In this document: piece after piece, positions 34,690 to 45,672 of the stretch
Layout: each line of letters begins with the position of its first letter
How positions within the stretch are numbered: position 1 is the first letter of the stretch
Origin: Cherax quadricarinatus
Lineage: Eukaryota; Arthropoda; Malacostraca; Decapoda; Parastacidae
Length of the DNA stretch: 64,000 bases
Direction of reading: 5' to 3'
NCBI RefSeq assembly: GCF_038502225.1
Contig: NC_091369.1
Location: 15,921,197-15,985,196, forward strand
Translations under genes and position numbers: made by a program
Notes under the pieces: model-generated
Database searches by the model: none
The model's input: only the letters and a program-made list of their open reading frames with translations
What the model was told of the DNA's origin: nothing

Positions 34690-35900
34690 CAAACAAATTT
34701 CCCTCTATCGTGATCCAAGCCTGTATATTACACCTTGAATTAGTTTTTCTTGACCTTCTAGAAACTTTACCCTAACAGATTCTGTTACTGATCCATCTAT
34801 TTTTATACCTGTTTTCATGCAATAGTTTATATTTTCTCGTACATATAATGCAACTCCACCCACTTTCCCGTTATATCCATCTACATGGAACAACTTAAAC
34901 CCTTGAATATGACACTCAGCAATCATATCCCGACTCATTAATTTATATACCACGTTACAGTTATTGCAATAACATCAAAGTTCCCAGCACATGCTAACAA
35001 ATGTAATTCATTAATTTTATTTCTGGCGCTTTGACAGTATAAAATACATTAATATGTTTCTTTCTTGTAAAACTTATTCCTATTCAGCTTGTCTTTTACA
35101 CAATTTCTGTTGCTATCATTACCCTGTGTTACTCGATGACTGTTATTGTTAAGACTTTTGATATGAAAGCCTAAATCAATATTTCGTTACTCATTATTTT
35201 CCATTCCTAAACCCATACCTCTAACTAATCCTAGTTTAAAGCTCTAGCATCCTCAACTGAGCTAGCGAAAAAACTCACACCTGCCCTGGATAAGAGAACC
35301 TGGCATACATGTCATTTCGGCCATAGAAGTGGTCCCAGTTGTCAATGAATGGTACTGCATTATCCATACAGTGTCTGTTCTGCCAGCAATGTATACCAGT
35401 CGCTCTGGATAGTCATTCATTTCCAACACCACTTCTTGGCAAAATGCCACATATGACAAGGCTCCCTCCCTTCCTAATAATGCCTATTGCTGCCCTATAC
35501 CTTCTAACCAAATCCTATCCTTCAAACAGAAGGCCCTATCCATGCACCTAAACTGACTGTCCCCAACAAGCACAATATTCTTACCTTCCTTGTTGTTCTT
35601 CACTGTGATGCTCCCGGTAGTCGACTCACATTCGTCTGGTAGCACAGAGAAAGGATTCGAAGTTTCCACAGCAGTCTCTTGATTCTTTATCATTTCTACT
35701 TCTCCATTCGTCCTCTTGATCAACAACTTTGTTCCATGCTGTCCGGTAACTGCTTAGGTTTCTTTCTTGACCTGAGGACTCACAACAGGACGGCTACTAC
35801 GAATCCTCTTTGTTTTCCTCCATCAATCCCTGTATCTCGAGCTTAGCCTCCCTTAGCTCCTTCTTAAGCTGCTGGTAAAGTTGCTCAATGGAGTAATCAT
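34690..35900 (-). mobile_element. CR1-type LINE relic: SGNH ORF1 plus endonuclease start
   Basis: On the minus strand, ORF1 pieces (QQLKKELREAKLEIQGL-like, [32 protein letters not shown]) lie at 35890-35484 and a degraded C-terminal block at 35459-35262. They are followed by the ORF2 endonuclease region: an NKINELHLLACAGNF-like block near 35010 and IAECHIQGFKLFHVDGYNG, GGVALYVREN at 34930-34820. ORF1-then-endonuclease order matches CR1/L2 elements. The GxND block of the esterase is deleted. Confidence 0.75.
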
Positions 35901-36119
35901 GGTTCAGTCCACAAAGAGTACACTAGACACGTCTTCACAGGTACAAGTCCTCTTTTCTCTACCAATATGTGTTTTATTCTACTATTAATCTCTCTAGGGT
36001 CATTCCTATTTGACATAATTTCTCCCTGGGGAATATATATACTATGTGCACGTTGTAAATTATTAAGAACAAATTAATAATATACAAAGAAGCTGGAAAA
36101 ACAGTAATGGTTTACCAAG

Positions 36120-36660
36120 AAACAAGTCTGAGCTGAGGAGCATGAACTGTGTGGAGAGGCTGGAGGAGCTACGTCTAACCATATTAGAAGACAAAAGAAC
36201 GAGAGGTAACATGATTACGACGTTCAAAATACTGAGAGGAACTGACAGGGTGTGCAGTGCGAGAGTGTTTGAGAGGCGGGTCTCCGGTACATAAGAGCAC
36301 AGCTGGAAATTTAAAACACAGATAAGTCACAGGGATGGTAAAAAAAAAACTATTTTTGTTTTAGTGTTGTCGGGAAGTGAACTAGAAAGCGAAGTGTTAA
36401 ACAGGATTCATACATAGTTTTAAGTATAGGAATGAGTGGGCTGACCTCTATAACCAGAATTAGGTGAGTACACTAACACACACATACACACGCGCGCGCG
36501 CGCGGAGCCAGGAGCTATGAATCGACCCCTGCAACCACACTTAGATGAGTACAATTAGATGAGTACACACACAATCCATTCATAGCTTTAAGAATAAGTA
36601 TGATAAGGCTCACGTAGCAGAGAGAGAGTGAAATCAGTAGCGGCCAACAAGAAGCAGGAC
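36120..36660 (+). mobile_element. CR1-like LINE 3' end, old plus-strand copy
   Basis: Reads (L)EELRLTILEDKRTRGNMI, TTFKILRGTDRV, then HRDGKKKLFLF-like remnants and the UTR ending AATTAGGTGAGTACACTAAC with (AC)n and (CG)n repeats. A second UTR end (CCACACTTAGATGAGTAC) follows at 36528. Many stops. Confidence 0.65.
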
Positions 36661-36689
36661 CAAGAACTAAGAGTCATGTATAATTATAT

Positions 36690-36835
36690 GATTATACAGA
36701 GCCTGGGGGGGGGGATGTGGAAGGCATTCAGGCTTAATTCGGGGAACTTGAGCACAGATCCAATTCCCTAAATCAAGAGCCCCTCACCAACATCAAGGAA
36801 CCTTCCTTGAGGGGTATGAATAGCACAAACGTCAG
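36690..36835 (+). repeat. Interspersed repeat related to 2439-2590
   Basis: GATCCAATTCCCTAAATCAA GAGCCCCTCACCAAC matches the segment near 2520. 36836-37100 shows no further feature. Confidence 0.5.
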
Positions 36836-37107
36836 GACGATGGCCAGTCTGAGGGTAGTTAGGATGGACGGCAGTGTGGACGAGGAAGTATTGAAGCAGA
36901 TTATTACACAGTCTTAATTAAACGTAAGTATGATATAAGTCATACAACTAGGAATTAGACTTGACCTTTCGTGTGTAGTTGAGTGGTGAGATCAGATACT
37001 GAAGTGTGATTTTATGAACCACCAGTAAGGGAGTGAATACATTCTGTACAAAGTTCTTTTAACCATTTTATAATCTCTGAGAAATAATAACTTCTGTTAA
37101 CAGTTAC

Positions 37108-37227
<120 letters not shown>

Positions 37228-37231
37228 ACAG

Positions 37232-37362
37232 ACTCTCCGGAGGTTCATGTGGCTGCCGGCTCTTCCCTCGACCTCAACCACATCAAGGAAGGCGACGATG
37301 TGTATTTCGACTGTCACATAAAAGCCAGACCGGACGCACACAAAATCAGCTGGAGTTTTAAT
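37232..37362 (+). CDS. Exon c: first half of the next Ig domain
   Basis: A 131-nt exon with acceptor CTTTCACAG and donor GTGAGT, starting in phase 1 and ending in phase 0. With the last base of exon b the junction codon reads TAC (Tyr), giving Y-SPEVHVAAGSSLDLN, then IKEGDDVYFDC, HIKARPDAHKISWSFN. The cysteine in YFDC and the tryptophan in ISWSFN are the Ig core residues. EGDDVYFDC followed by KARP is highly characteristic of the third Ig domain in sidestep/nephrin-like proteins. The acceptor's pyrimidine tract is a (CT)n microsatellite of roughly 115 bp directly upstream, an unusual setting for a splice site. Confidence 0.9.
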
Positions 37363-38899
37363 GTGAGTACTATCCTTCACTGCCTTCACTGGTTTTAATA
37401 TTAAGTGTAGAAAAGGAACTGGATGCCATGGAATAGGAATTAAGTGTCCTTCATATTTTATGCAACAGAAACTATACTAACGATCCTTGTATGAGCTAAT
37501 ATATTATATCCCATACATATAACTATATATAAATACCAACTCACTCAATACTATACTGAGAAGATTAAAACAAGTAATAACCATTAAAGTATCAACATAT
37601 AAGGTAACCTTAATAGGAGGTGGTAATCTTCCTAAGGTATGTTTACAACTAGTAACATATGCTGCTTAACTACCCTCCAATATATTCTACGTATCGCAGT
37701 ATAATAAAAAATATCAGTGAAGAAAGTGAATAGGAAAACCTGGGTCCTTTCACATGTTTACGCATATATTTTCAAAGGTATAGGTATATTTCATGAAAAT
37801 GTTCCTCTAAAGACATGTGTGTAATTACATGAAAGCGCTCAGGTTTTCCTGTATATTTTTTCACAGGTAGATTTTTTTTTATATTTGCAGACACGTATTT
37901 TACTGGGACATCTTCCATAGCTCAGTATACACCTAATCGAGCAGCTCATCAGTCCAAGCTTCCCTCCTCTCTCAGCTCACCAGGAGAGAGTGGAGACCAA
38001 TCTGCTTTATTAATCTGCGATTTGCTCCCTCTTCTCACTCTCTCTTACAAAAATTTTTCAGCTAATAAGATTGAAAGTGAATTTTTTCCATGGTAATTCT
38101 TAGCCATTTTTCAATGTTATTTTACAGTTATTTTCCTGAACAATGGCCTGGGAGGGCTACTGGGAGGGGTTCTTGGTATATTACGATTTGTGGCGTCTCT
38201 TGAGTCCCTCTTGCATATTCTGAGATTACATAACTCTTCCATCGCTCTTCGGGCACTGAAGCTAAAACCTACACCATTAAACTCTCATTTTGAATATTTT
38301 TCATCATTTTACGTGGAAGGAAACATACTCTCTCTTAAAAAAATGCTAAGTGTTAGCAGCATCTGCAAATGATTTAGGATTGAAGACATTTTTACCACCA
38401 ATCTTTAACCCTTAACACTCCTTAGCTATTAATATATAAGAAAAAGCTAATTACTTCAAATTTTTACTCTGAAATAACTACTTTTTTCTTAAAAGAAAGT
38501 TAACTTTCCAGTTTCTTCCCGAGCCATTTTCACCCACAGTCAGAACTGAGTAATTCCGCTCTTGAACTTCTGCTTTCCAAGGGCTTTGAACTTTCAGAAT
38601 CTGAGTTCAGTCTGAGCTTTAGCGGGACAACTCCTAGAGCCCCTAGCAACCTCCTACCTACTTTTGTTCACATTAGCACGCATTCAGAATTACACACTTA
38701 AGAGACTAGGTTCTAGGCTCACTCAGACATCCCTGACTTACTAGAGGATAGAGCATATATTACTAGACCTATTGCACATCAGAATGATAATGTATCACGA
38801 GGTGTGATATCAAAATTGAACAGGTATTCCATTACTGTCTTCATAAATTATATTTGTACCTTCTCTGTGACTGTCGATTAATTCCATCCCTAAATCCGA

Positions 38900-39115
38900 G
38901 CTGGTTCCTGACTATGGAACTGAACTTCTCCAGGCTGAGGGACTGACAACCTCAAATTCTACGACTTCAAGGGTGATGGACTGATTACATCGTCTTCACA
39001 TCTCTACTGTTCCTGCCTACTTTCTGTATTCGACTGAAGAAGCCTACTGTGTAGGCGAAACGTTTAGGAATAAAGTTACCTAACTGTTGCCTATGTGTCT
39101 TACCTACCAAAGAAT
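38900..39115 (+). mobile_element. Hammerhead-bearing repeat with a single minisatellite unit
   Basis: Contains CTCCAGGCTGAGGGACTGAC, then at 38945-38981 exactly one 37-bp segment that is the reverse complement of the 9.2-14.1 kb minisatellite unit, then GGACTGATTACATCGTCTTC and the motif at 39020-39075. 37363-38899 is intronic sequence in which I see no repeat or gene. Confidence 0.75.
39020..39075 (+). ncRNA. Hammerhead ribozyme-like motif
   Basis: CTGAAGA (39034-39040; position 7 of the hammerhead core tolerates any base), one extra A, a perfect 6-bp helix II GCCTAC/GTAGGC with a TGT loop, GAAACGTTTA and GGAATAAAG. Helix I pairing is weaker than in the 39822 copy. Activity not shown. Confidence 0.45.
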
Positions 39116-39179
39116 CTTCTATTTAGGTGTTCCAATATCCTCTGAAAGTATTTGTTTTGTTACTTAGGGGCTCTTGTCT

Positions 39180-39365
39180 ATCCCCTTCAGCGATAATGTA
39201 AATGATATGTAATACCGACAAGTTGAAGAGTAAGACACATGTTGGGTATTTTTATTGTTTACATCGCTACTACGACTGCTGCTTCCATTTTAACGTCCTC
39301 TGTATTTGGCTGGAGTAACCTACTGCTTATGTGAAATGTTTCAGTCAAGAATCAAGACACATTAT
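39180..39365. mobile_element. Decayed fold-back repeat copy
   Basis: TAATACCGACAAGTTGAAGA (39211) and, further on, a degraded GCTGGAGTAACCTACTGC ... GTGAAATGTTTC block. Confidence 0.5.
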
Positions 39366-39611
39366 CTTCATCATATTTGTGTGTCACAGCAACACAATGG
39401 TTTTTGGTATAGAGGATATTTATTGTAGCTTCATTTTGTACCTCTGTATGTGTGCTCAAATTGGAAATAAATAAATAAAAAAAAATAACTACTGGGTGTG
39501 AGTGAAAAGGGTGAGGATCGAGAGGGACGTGACCAGTACGGACCAGTAGTGATGAATGGTTTGAAAAACCGACAAGTTGAAGATTGAGACACTTATGCAG
39601 CATATGGGAAT

Positions 39612-39664
39612 CTTTATTCAGGAAACGTTTCGCCACACAGTGGCTTCATCAGTCCAATACAAAG
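39612..39664 (-). ncRNA. Hammerhead ribozyme-like motif, minus-strand arm
   Basis: Exact reverse-complement twin of the motif at 39822-39874: same CTGATGA core, GCCAC/GTGGC helix II, GAAACGTTTCC and helix I strands. Confidence 0.55.
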
Positions 39665-39821
39665 AGGAAGGCGTAAGGAGAGGAGGAGTATGAGGTAATT
39701 AGTCCCTCAGCCTGGAGTCGATGTGTTCAGTCCATCAATCTTCTACAATATTGATGGACTGAACACATCGACTCCAGGCTGAGGGACTGATTACCTCATA
39801 CTCCTCTCCTTACGCCTTCCT

Positions 39822-39874
39822 CTTTGTATTGGACTGATGAAGCCACTGTGTGGCGAAACGTTTCCTGAATAAAG
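39822..39874 (+). ncRNA. Hammerhead ribozyme-like motif, best copy
   Basis: Helix I strands CTTTGTATTGGA (39822-39833) and TCCTGAATAAAG (39863-39874) pair as 3 Watson-Crick pairs, a 3x3 internal loop, then 6 pairs including one G-U. The core CTGATGA is at 39834-39840 and helix II GCCAC/GTGGC at 39842-39854. GAA is at 39855-39857, ACGT at 39858-39861, with predicted cleavage after T39862. An extra A (39841) precedes helix II, and helix III can only form between two copies. Type-I hammerheads with minimal helix III are known from Penelope-like retroelements. Confidence 0.6.
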
Positions 39875-40054
39875 ATTCCCATATGCTGCATAAGTGTCTC
39901 AATCTTCAACAGACCAGTAGGCCTGCTGTAGTGCTCCTCAAATTTTTGCCCTCTTGCTTCTACTAGTGGTTCCCACATACTGTAACGTCTTCTAGACTTT
40001 CACGCCTCACATTCGACAGTATAAGGTTCCATTATGCTTCAGCTTCACTTTGTT

Positions 40055-40195
40055 GGAAGTAAATAGTATAAAATACCGACACAATGGAAATATAAACACG
40101 TGCAGTATAAGGTGAGCCTGTATTGACAACGTTTCGCCCATATAGTGGGTTTTATTAAGTCACAAACAGATCTTCCTGGGTGAAACATGCGTGAG
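40055..40195 (-). mobile_element. Decayed hammerhead-like repeat copy
   Basis: Starts with the terminal AAAATACCGACA block (40071) and has CGTTTCGCCCATATAGTGGG, the reverse complement of a helix II / GAAACG block. The core is lost (CTTAATA). Confidence 0.5.
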
Positions 40196-40229
40196 TATTT
40201 ATAGGATAAGAATGCTGGGTCAGGTGGAG

Positions 40230-40365
40230 AAAGCTGCACGTGACAATCTTCGGAGTAGAGTGATAGAGTCTAAAAACTTGGGTAGCTTTTAAAAGAGATT
40301 GGATAAGTATATGAGAAGACCTGCAGTGTTCCTCGATTCTTATGTTCTTATGTAGGATAGCGATG
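40230..40365 (+). mobile_element. CR1/L2-like LINE 3' terminus
   Basis: Ends CTGCAGTGTTCCTCGATTCTT ATGTTCTTATG, the same 3' terminus as the LINE fragment at 54690-55235. Confidence 0.6.
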
Positions 40366-40369
40366 AAGA

Positions 40370-41520
40370 AGTTTCTTGGCAATGATATCAAAGTTCCCAG
40401 CACATGCTACCAAACGTAGTTCATTAATTTTATTTCTTGCACTTCGGCTGTTAGCATAAAATACCATCATATGTTTTTTCTTCTGCACATTTTTCCTATT
40501 GATCTTTGTTTTTACACAATTTCTGAAATTATCATTACCCAGAGTTACTCTATGACAGTAACTATTAAGATTCTTAATATCAGAGCATAAGTCAATATAT
40601 CTATACTCATTATTAATCATTTTTAAACTCATACCTCTAACTAATCCTAGTTTTAAGTCCTAACAACCCCCTCAACTGAGTTAGCAAGAAAACCCACACC
40701 TGCCCTGGATAAGTGAACCCCATCCCTGGCATACATGTCATTTCGGCCATAGAAGTTGTCCCAGTTGTCAATGAATGGTACTGCATTATCCTTACAGTGT
40801 TTATCCAGCCAACAATTAATACCAATTGCTCTGGACAACCATTCATTACCAACACCTCTTCTTGGCAAAATGCCACTTATAACAGGGCGCTCCCCCCCCC
40901 CTTCTTCCTAATTATGTCTATAGCTGTTCTGAACTTTCTAACTAAATCCTCACTTCTACGCTTGCCTACATCATTGCCTCCATCACTGAGGCAAATAATA
41001 GGATTGATCCCATTACCGTTCATGATGTTGTCAAGCCGGCTAACAATGTCCTCCATCCCAGCCCCAGGAAAGCAACCCCTCTGTCTCCTACTCCTGTCCT
41101 TCAAGCAGAATGCCCTATCCATGTATCTAACCTTACTATCCCCAACAACAACAATATTCTTACCTTCCTTGTCGTTCGTCGTGACGATCCCAGTAGTCGA
41201 CTCACATTCGTCGGGTAGCACCGAGAATGCGTTTGAGGTTTCCACAGGAGTTTCCACAGCAGTCTCTTTCTTCTTCATCGTTTCTGGCTTTCCATTCGTC
41301 TTCTTGATCGTCAACTTCGTCGTCCCCTGCTGTCCAGCCACTGACCACGATCCCTTCTTGACCTGAGGACTCGAAACAGGAGGACTACTACGAATCCTCT
41401 TGTTTTCCTCGGTCAATCGCCGTATCTCCATCTTCGCTACCCTCAATTCTTCCTTAAGTTGCTGGTAAAGTTGCTCGATGGAGGGCATCTTGGTTCAGTC
41501 CACGGGGAGCACACAAGACA
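40370..41520 (-). mobile_element. CR1-type LINE: nearly complete SGNH ORF1 and start of ORF2
   Basis: ORF1 on the minus strand starts with [19 protein letters not shown] (41488), a coiled-coil-like N terminus. It continues through [13 protein letters not shown] to IVVVGDSKVRYMDRAFC (GDS, nucleophile Ser), ICLSDGGNDVG (GxND) and, after a frameshift at a C-run (40891-40900), PRRGVGNEWLSRAIGIN and DGVHLSRAGVG (D-x-x-H catalytic pair). It is the best of four SGNH copies here; all catalytic blocks are present. ORF2 begins downstream (40632-40348) with the endonuclease start VFYANSRSARNKINELRLVA. The rest of ORF2 is truncated. Confidence 0.85.
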
Positions 41521-41584
41521 CTTCTTCACAGAGTTAAGTACAGGTCACCACTGAGTTAAGTACAGGTCACCACTGAGTTAAGTG
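41520..41584. repeat. 22-bp tandem repeat, about 2.5 units
   Basis: GAGTTAAGTACAGGTCACCACT-type units directly upstream of the LINE ORF1 start on the minus strand, possibly a tandem-repeated 5' UTR or promoter segment. Confidence 0.6.
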
Positions 41585-41585
41585 G

Positions 41586-41645
41586 TGTTGCATAAGTGTC
41601 TCAATTCTTCAACTTGTCGGTTTTCAAAACCATTCATCACATGAC
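41586..41645 (-). mobile_element. Terminal fragment of the fold-back repeat
   Basis: Reverse complement of the left end seen at 39550 and 58103 (TGATGAATGGTTTT, GAAAACCGACAAGTTG), abutting the RT fragment that follows. Confidence 0.65.
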
Positions 41646-42758
41646 CTATGGACTTCTGTTGCTTACACTTCTTGATATAAATCCCAGTAATCTATTTGCC
41701 TTATTACGTACGCTTAGGCATTGCTGTCTTGGTTTAAGGTTGCTGCTCACCATAACCCCCAAGTCCTTTTCGCAATCTGTATGGCTAAGTTCTACATCAT
41801 TTAACTTATAAGTACTAGGGTTATGGACACTCCCGAGCTTCAGAACCTTGCATTTATCTACATTGAACTGCATCTGCCACTTTTCTGACCAAGAATAGAG
41901 TTTGTTTAAATCCTCCTGAAGTTCCATAACATCTACGTTTGAATCAATTATCCTACCTATCTTTGTGTCATCGGCGAATTTGCTCATATCACTAGTAATT
42001 CCCTCATCAAGATCATTGATATATATTATACACAACAACGGGCCCAAGACTGATCCCTGTGGAACGCCACTTGTTACAGATCCCCACTCGGATTTAACCC
42101 CATTTATGGACATTCTCTGCTTCCTGTCTGTGAGCCATGACTCGATCCACGAGAGCACTTTTCCCCCAATACCATGAGCTGCCACTTTCTTTAACAGTCT
42201 ATGGTGCGGAACTCTATCAAAAGCCTTACTAAAATCTAAGTAAATGATATAAAATTCTTTATCGTGGTCAACAGCCTCAAAAGCTTTACTGAAGAAAGTT
42301 AATAAATTAGTTAGACAAGACCGGCCTCTTGTGAATCCATGCTGAGTATCATTAATCAAGCTATGCTTATCGAGATGGCTTCTTATAATCTCAGCTATAA
42401 TTGACTCTAGTAATTTGCCTACAATTGAGGTCAGGCTTATTGGGCGGTAATTTGACGGTAACGACTTGTCCCCTGTTTTAAAAATAGGAATTACATTAGC
42501 CATCTTCCACATATCAGACACTACACCTGTTTGAAGAGATAAATTAAAAATATTAGTTAATGGTTCACAGACTTCCATTTTGCATTCCTTAAGAACCCTT
42601 GAAAAAACCTCATCAGGACCCGGCGACTTATTTTGCTTCAGTCTGTCTATCTGCTTCACAACCATTTCACTAGTGACTGTGATGTTACATAATTTATCTT
42701 CTTCTAGCCCACTATAAAAATTAATTACTGGAATATTGTTAGTGTACATGAAGCTCAT
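41646..42758 (-). mobile_element. LINE reverse-transcriptase domain, 370-codon intact frame
   Basis: A single open minus-strand frame covers the RT fingers, palm and part of the thumb: LKQNKSPGPDEVFSRVLKE, ANVIPIFKTGDKSLPSNYRP, ISLTSIVGKLLE, DTQHGFTRGRSCLTNLL, IIYLDFSKAFDRVPHHRLL (motif A, catalytic Asp), TSGVPQGSVLGPLL (motif B), KFADDTKIG (motif C, Asp-Asp), CEKDLGVMVS. It is the best preserved RT in the window. The endonuclease lies beyond the upstream truncation, and the C terminus is cut at a fold-back repeat fragment. By motif style it is CR1/L2-like and may belong with the SGNH ORF1 family, but nothing here links them physically. Confidence 0.9.
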
Positions 42759-42779
42759 GTACTAATCTTATCACTTCAT

Positions 42780-43400
42780 CTTTTTTTGCGTTCATACTCT
42801 GCAGTACCTGTTGGTCTGTTTTGACTAGTGTCTTCTAGTAGTTTTCCATCTTCTTCTGGGAAGACATTTCTATATCTTTTACATAACACTTAACATACGT
42901 CTCTGTCATTCTCCGTCAGCGATCCTTCCTCTTTCCTGTCTTTTCACGTGTTCCTTCTGAGTCGTCATTTTTTATAGAGCTGAGGAGTAACCATCGTTGA
43001 ATTTTGGCCTGTGATACTTTGTCACTTCCCTGTTGCTTCCCTTCTTATTCTTGCATATTCGTTTCTAGTTCTCCTGCTCGTTTAGCGGCTTCCTGCAAAA
43101 GAAGCATTACTCTTTATTTTTTTCCAAGACCTCTGGGGCCTTTCTTGGCTTCTCTGCATTCTTGATTAAACTATGGGCTCCCTTTGTTCTTCCAGCTTCT
43201 TTTCGTGTTGACATTAATCTCTCCTTTGCATCTCGACACTTTGACTTTACTGCCTCCATCATTTCTTGTACACTTCTGCCTTCCAGTTCCCATTTCCATT
43301 CCACTTCGTTCAGAAAAATCATGCTATCATAGTCCCCTCTTCTGTAACTCCATTTTCTGTTACTTACTTCCTCCCTTTTTTTCGCCATTCCCTTTCCACG
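42780..43400 (-). mobile_element. LINE ORF2 endonuclease-RT linker relic
   Basis: The minus strand is open for 43388-43107 (REEVSNRKWSYRRGDYDSM, FLNEVEWKWELEGRSVQEMM, CRDAKERLMSTRKEAG). The RRG(D/N)Y...W..EL.G.S..E pattern is typical of the region between endonuclease and RT in CR1-like ORF2. The adjoining 42780-43100 continues it in broken frames. 43401-43870 shows only weak similarity to the same region. Confidence 0.65.
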
Positions 43401-43869
43401 AGGTACTCTAAATTTAGTACCTATTCTCGCTGGTTCCTATTGATTCCCCATAATTATTTCCCTCTTTGTCATGCTTTATTTTGTGTGAAAATCAGATCAA
43501 GTTTTGCTGGCTCATCTCATTCCCTCACTGTTGTTGTTGTCCTTCACAAGTTGGCTCAGGAGATTCCTCGTTACTGTTTTTATAAGCTTTGCTGTCCATG
43601 ATTCCAGTTCTCCATGAAGTCCCAGGTTTTCCAGTCAATCTCCTAATCGTTGAACTTTCCTAGTACTAGGAGATTAGCCTTATTTCTTTTAGCCATTTCA
43701 GCCACTATAAACTAAGTGAATCATTAGGTTCATATGAATGATTAATAAACATGTGAATGATTATGTGTCATGTTAATCATTGTGAGCCATGTGAATTATT
43801 GACTTGTTCTGACCATATTTCTCCTTTTGACTTTTATTGTTTATTTTATTCTTATATCCTCTAACATCG

Positions 43870-45360
43870 TAAGGTTTGGAACCTTTAGCCTCTACTCATA
43901 GTTCATTTCCCTTGACTATGGGACTAGCCTCGTTGCATACCTCTGCACTTTCTAAGGTCTCTTAGCATAATTTATTAATTGAAAGGAAGGGAGGGGGAAC
44001 AGTTTTAATTCTGGACCTAAGATATGTTGTGTATACGGTTGTATCTGACTATTGTGATTTCAGAAAAATTTCTCTTCAAATTGTTTGTTGAGCATTCACT
44101 GCAGAGTTCATTCGTCTGGTGTGTTCCTCTGGTAATATATTCAGCACTAAGTCACTCTGTCTGACTTTTTTGGGTTATCCTAGGTTCTCTACACATATGC
44201 TGCTATGTATGATAATTCTATGTAACTGTATTTGTGTATACCTGAATAAATTTACTTACTTACTTACTTACTTACTATGCTTACCCCGTCACTAAGATTT
44301 CGGTCTCTGGTCCCCAGAGTTTATACTCAGTTTCCAGTCTTGTTACCCTTCACCGATTATCGTAATCATGCATTTGCTAGTGCTGAATTTCAAGAAACCA
44401 CTTTTTTGACCAAATTTGCAAAGTGTTCGGGTTCATTTATAGCCGTTCCTTATAATCTTTGACTTTCAGTTTCCTCTTTAATGTTACATCACCTGCAAAT
44501 ACGAATTATCTGACTCTCTCCTTTCTGGTATATTACTGACTGTACAAGAAATTGAACTGCTCCTAATATCACACCTTGCAGAATCTAACCTATTATATTT
44601 TTCCTATCTAACACCTTTTCTTGGACAATCCCTCTTTTTTTTTTCCGCGAGGTACGCTTTGATCTTCTGTATCATGTTCCCTGTTATTCCTGTCTGCACC
44701 TTGTGTTTTTGGTCCAGTCTCTATTGAGGTATATTATCAAATGTCTTCTTGCAGTCCAAGAATTTTCAATCACCTCACCCTTCTCTTTCTTACCTCGCTT
44801 CTCCTATTTTGCCATTGGACTTCCGCAGGTTTGTGAGGAGAGATTTCCCATCACTAAGCCTTTGCTGGTTCTTGTGCATAAACCACTTCTTTCCAAGTTC
44901 CCCACAACTCTTTTGATTCTCTTCTTCACTACCTTACATTGTATGCATATCAGCAATACTGGTGTTGAATAACACTTCTTACCTGTCTTCTTTCATAAAA
45001 TATTGAAATTACATTCCTGTTTTACAGATCTCTGGCATTTATCCTATATCCATTGACTTTTTTTTTGTAAATTTTAACTAGCGGTTCAGACAGTTCTGTC
45101 CCCCTCTCGTAGAAGCTATGGTAGCACTTTGGTGGGTCCCATTGCTTTTTTATGTATCCAGTTTATTTTAAAGTTTGTTCACCTTTCCCCCTCTTGCGTA
45201 TATCGTGTCCAGTATCCATTTGTGTATTCTTTCTCTTTACTCCTTCTTTCACTGAGGACACCTATTCCAATGTTTTTTTTTCACCTGCTCACAGACATTC
45301 TTGTCGTTTCTCGTGAGCTCTTCTCATACTTATTACCTCGTCTTTTACTGTCTTTTTTCC
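43870..45360 (-). mobile_element. Strongly decayed CR1-like LINE, SINE tail inserted
   Basis: Recognisable at DNA level: ATGGGACTAGCCTCGTTGCA (43918) equals the conserved LVPELRG region, AATGTCTTCTTGCAGTCCAA (44738) the motif-A region, and CACCTGCAAATACGAATTAT (44490) the motif-C region. A SINE tail with (TTAC)n at about 44150-44277 interrupts it. No frame survives. Confidence 0.65.
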
Positions 45361-45365
45361 GATGT

Positions 45366-45672
45366 AATTGTGACCCGGTGGCCTGGTGGCTAAAGCTCCC
45401 GCTTCACACACGGAGGGCCCGGGTTCGATTCCCGGCGGGTGGAAACATTTCGACACGTTTCCTTACACCTGTTGTCCTGTTCACCTAGCAGCAAATAGGT
45501 ACCTGGGTGTTAGTCGACTGGTGTGGGTCGCATCCTGGGGGACAAGATTAAGGACCCCAATGGAAATAAGTTAGACAGTCCTCGATGACGCACTGACTTT
45601 CTTGGGTTATCCTGGGTGGCTAACCCTCCGGGGTTAAAAATCCGAACGAAATCTTATCTTATCTTATCTTAA
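45366..45672 (+). mobile_element. Complete tRNA-derived SINE with (TCTTA)n tail
   Basis: The head has GTGGCCTGGTGGCTAAAGCT (A-box region) and GGGTTCGATTCCC (B box, T-arm with CCCGG/CCGGG pairing) in a tRNA-like layout. The body has AGGTACCTGGGTGTTAGTCG and GTGTGGGTCGCATCCTGG. The 3' end is ATCTTATCTTATCTTATCTTA. Related copies with different tails are at 31126 and 15640. 45673-46140 is decayed sequence resembling LINE linker DNA. Confidence 0.85.

Larger units (their letters stand above)
39550..39911. mobile_element. Fold-back element with two opposed hammerhead motifs and 9-bp direct repeats
   Basis: Arms of about 165 bp (39576-39739 and 39750-39910) are inverted copies differing by little more than one 3-bp indel, around a 10-bp spacer. 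The whole is flanked by GACCAGTAG at 39541-39549 and 39912-39920. The left end carries an extra TGATGAATGGTTTG and AAAAACCGACAA block not present on the right. No coding capacity. Confidence 0.82.
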
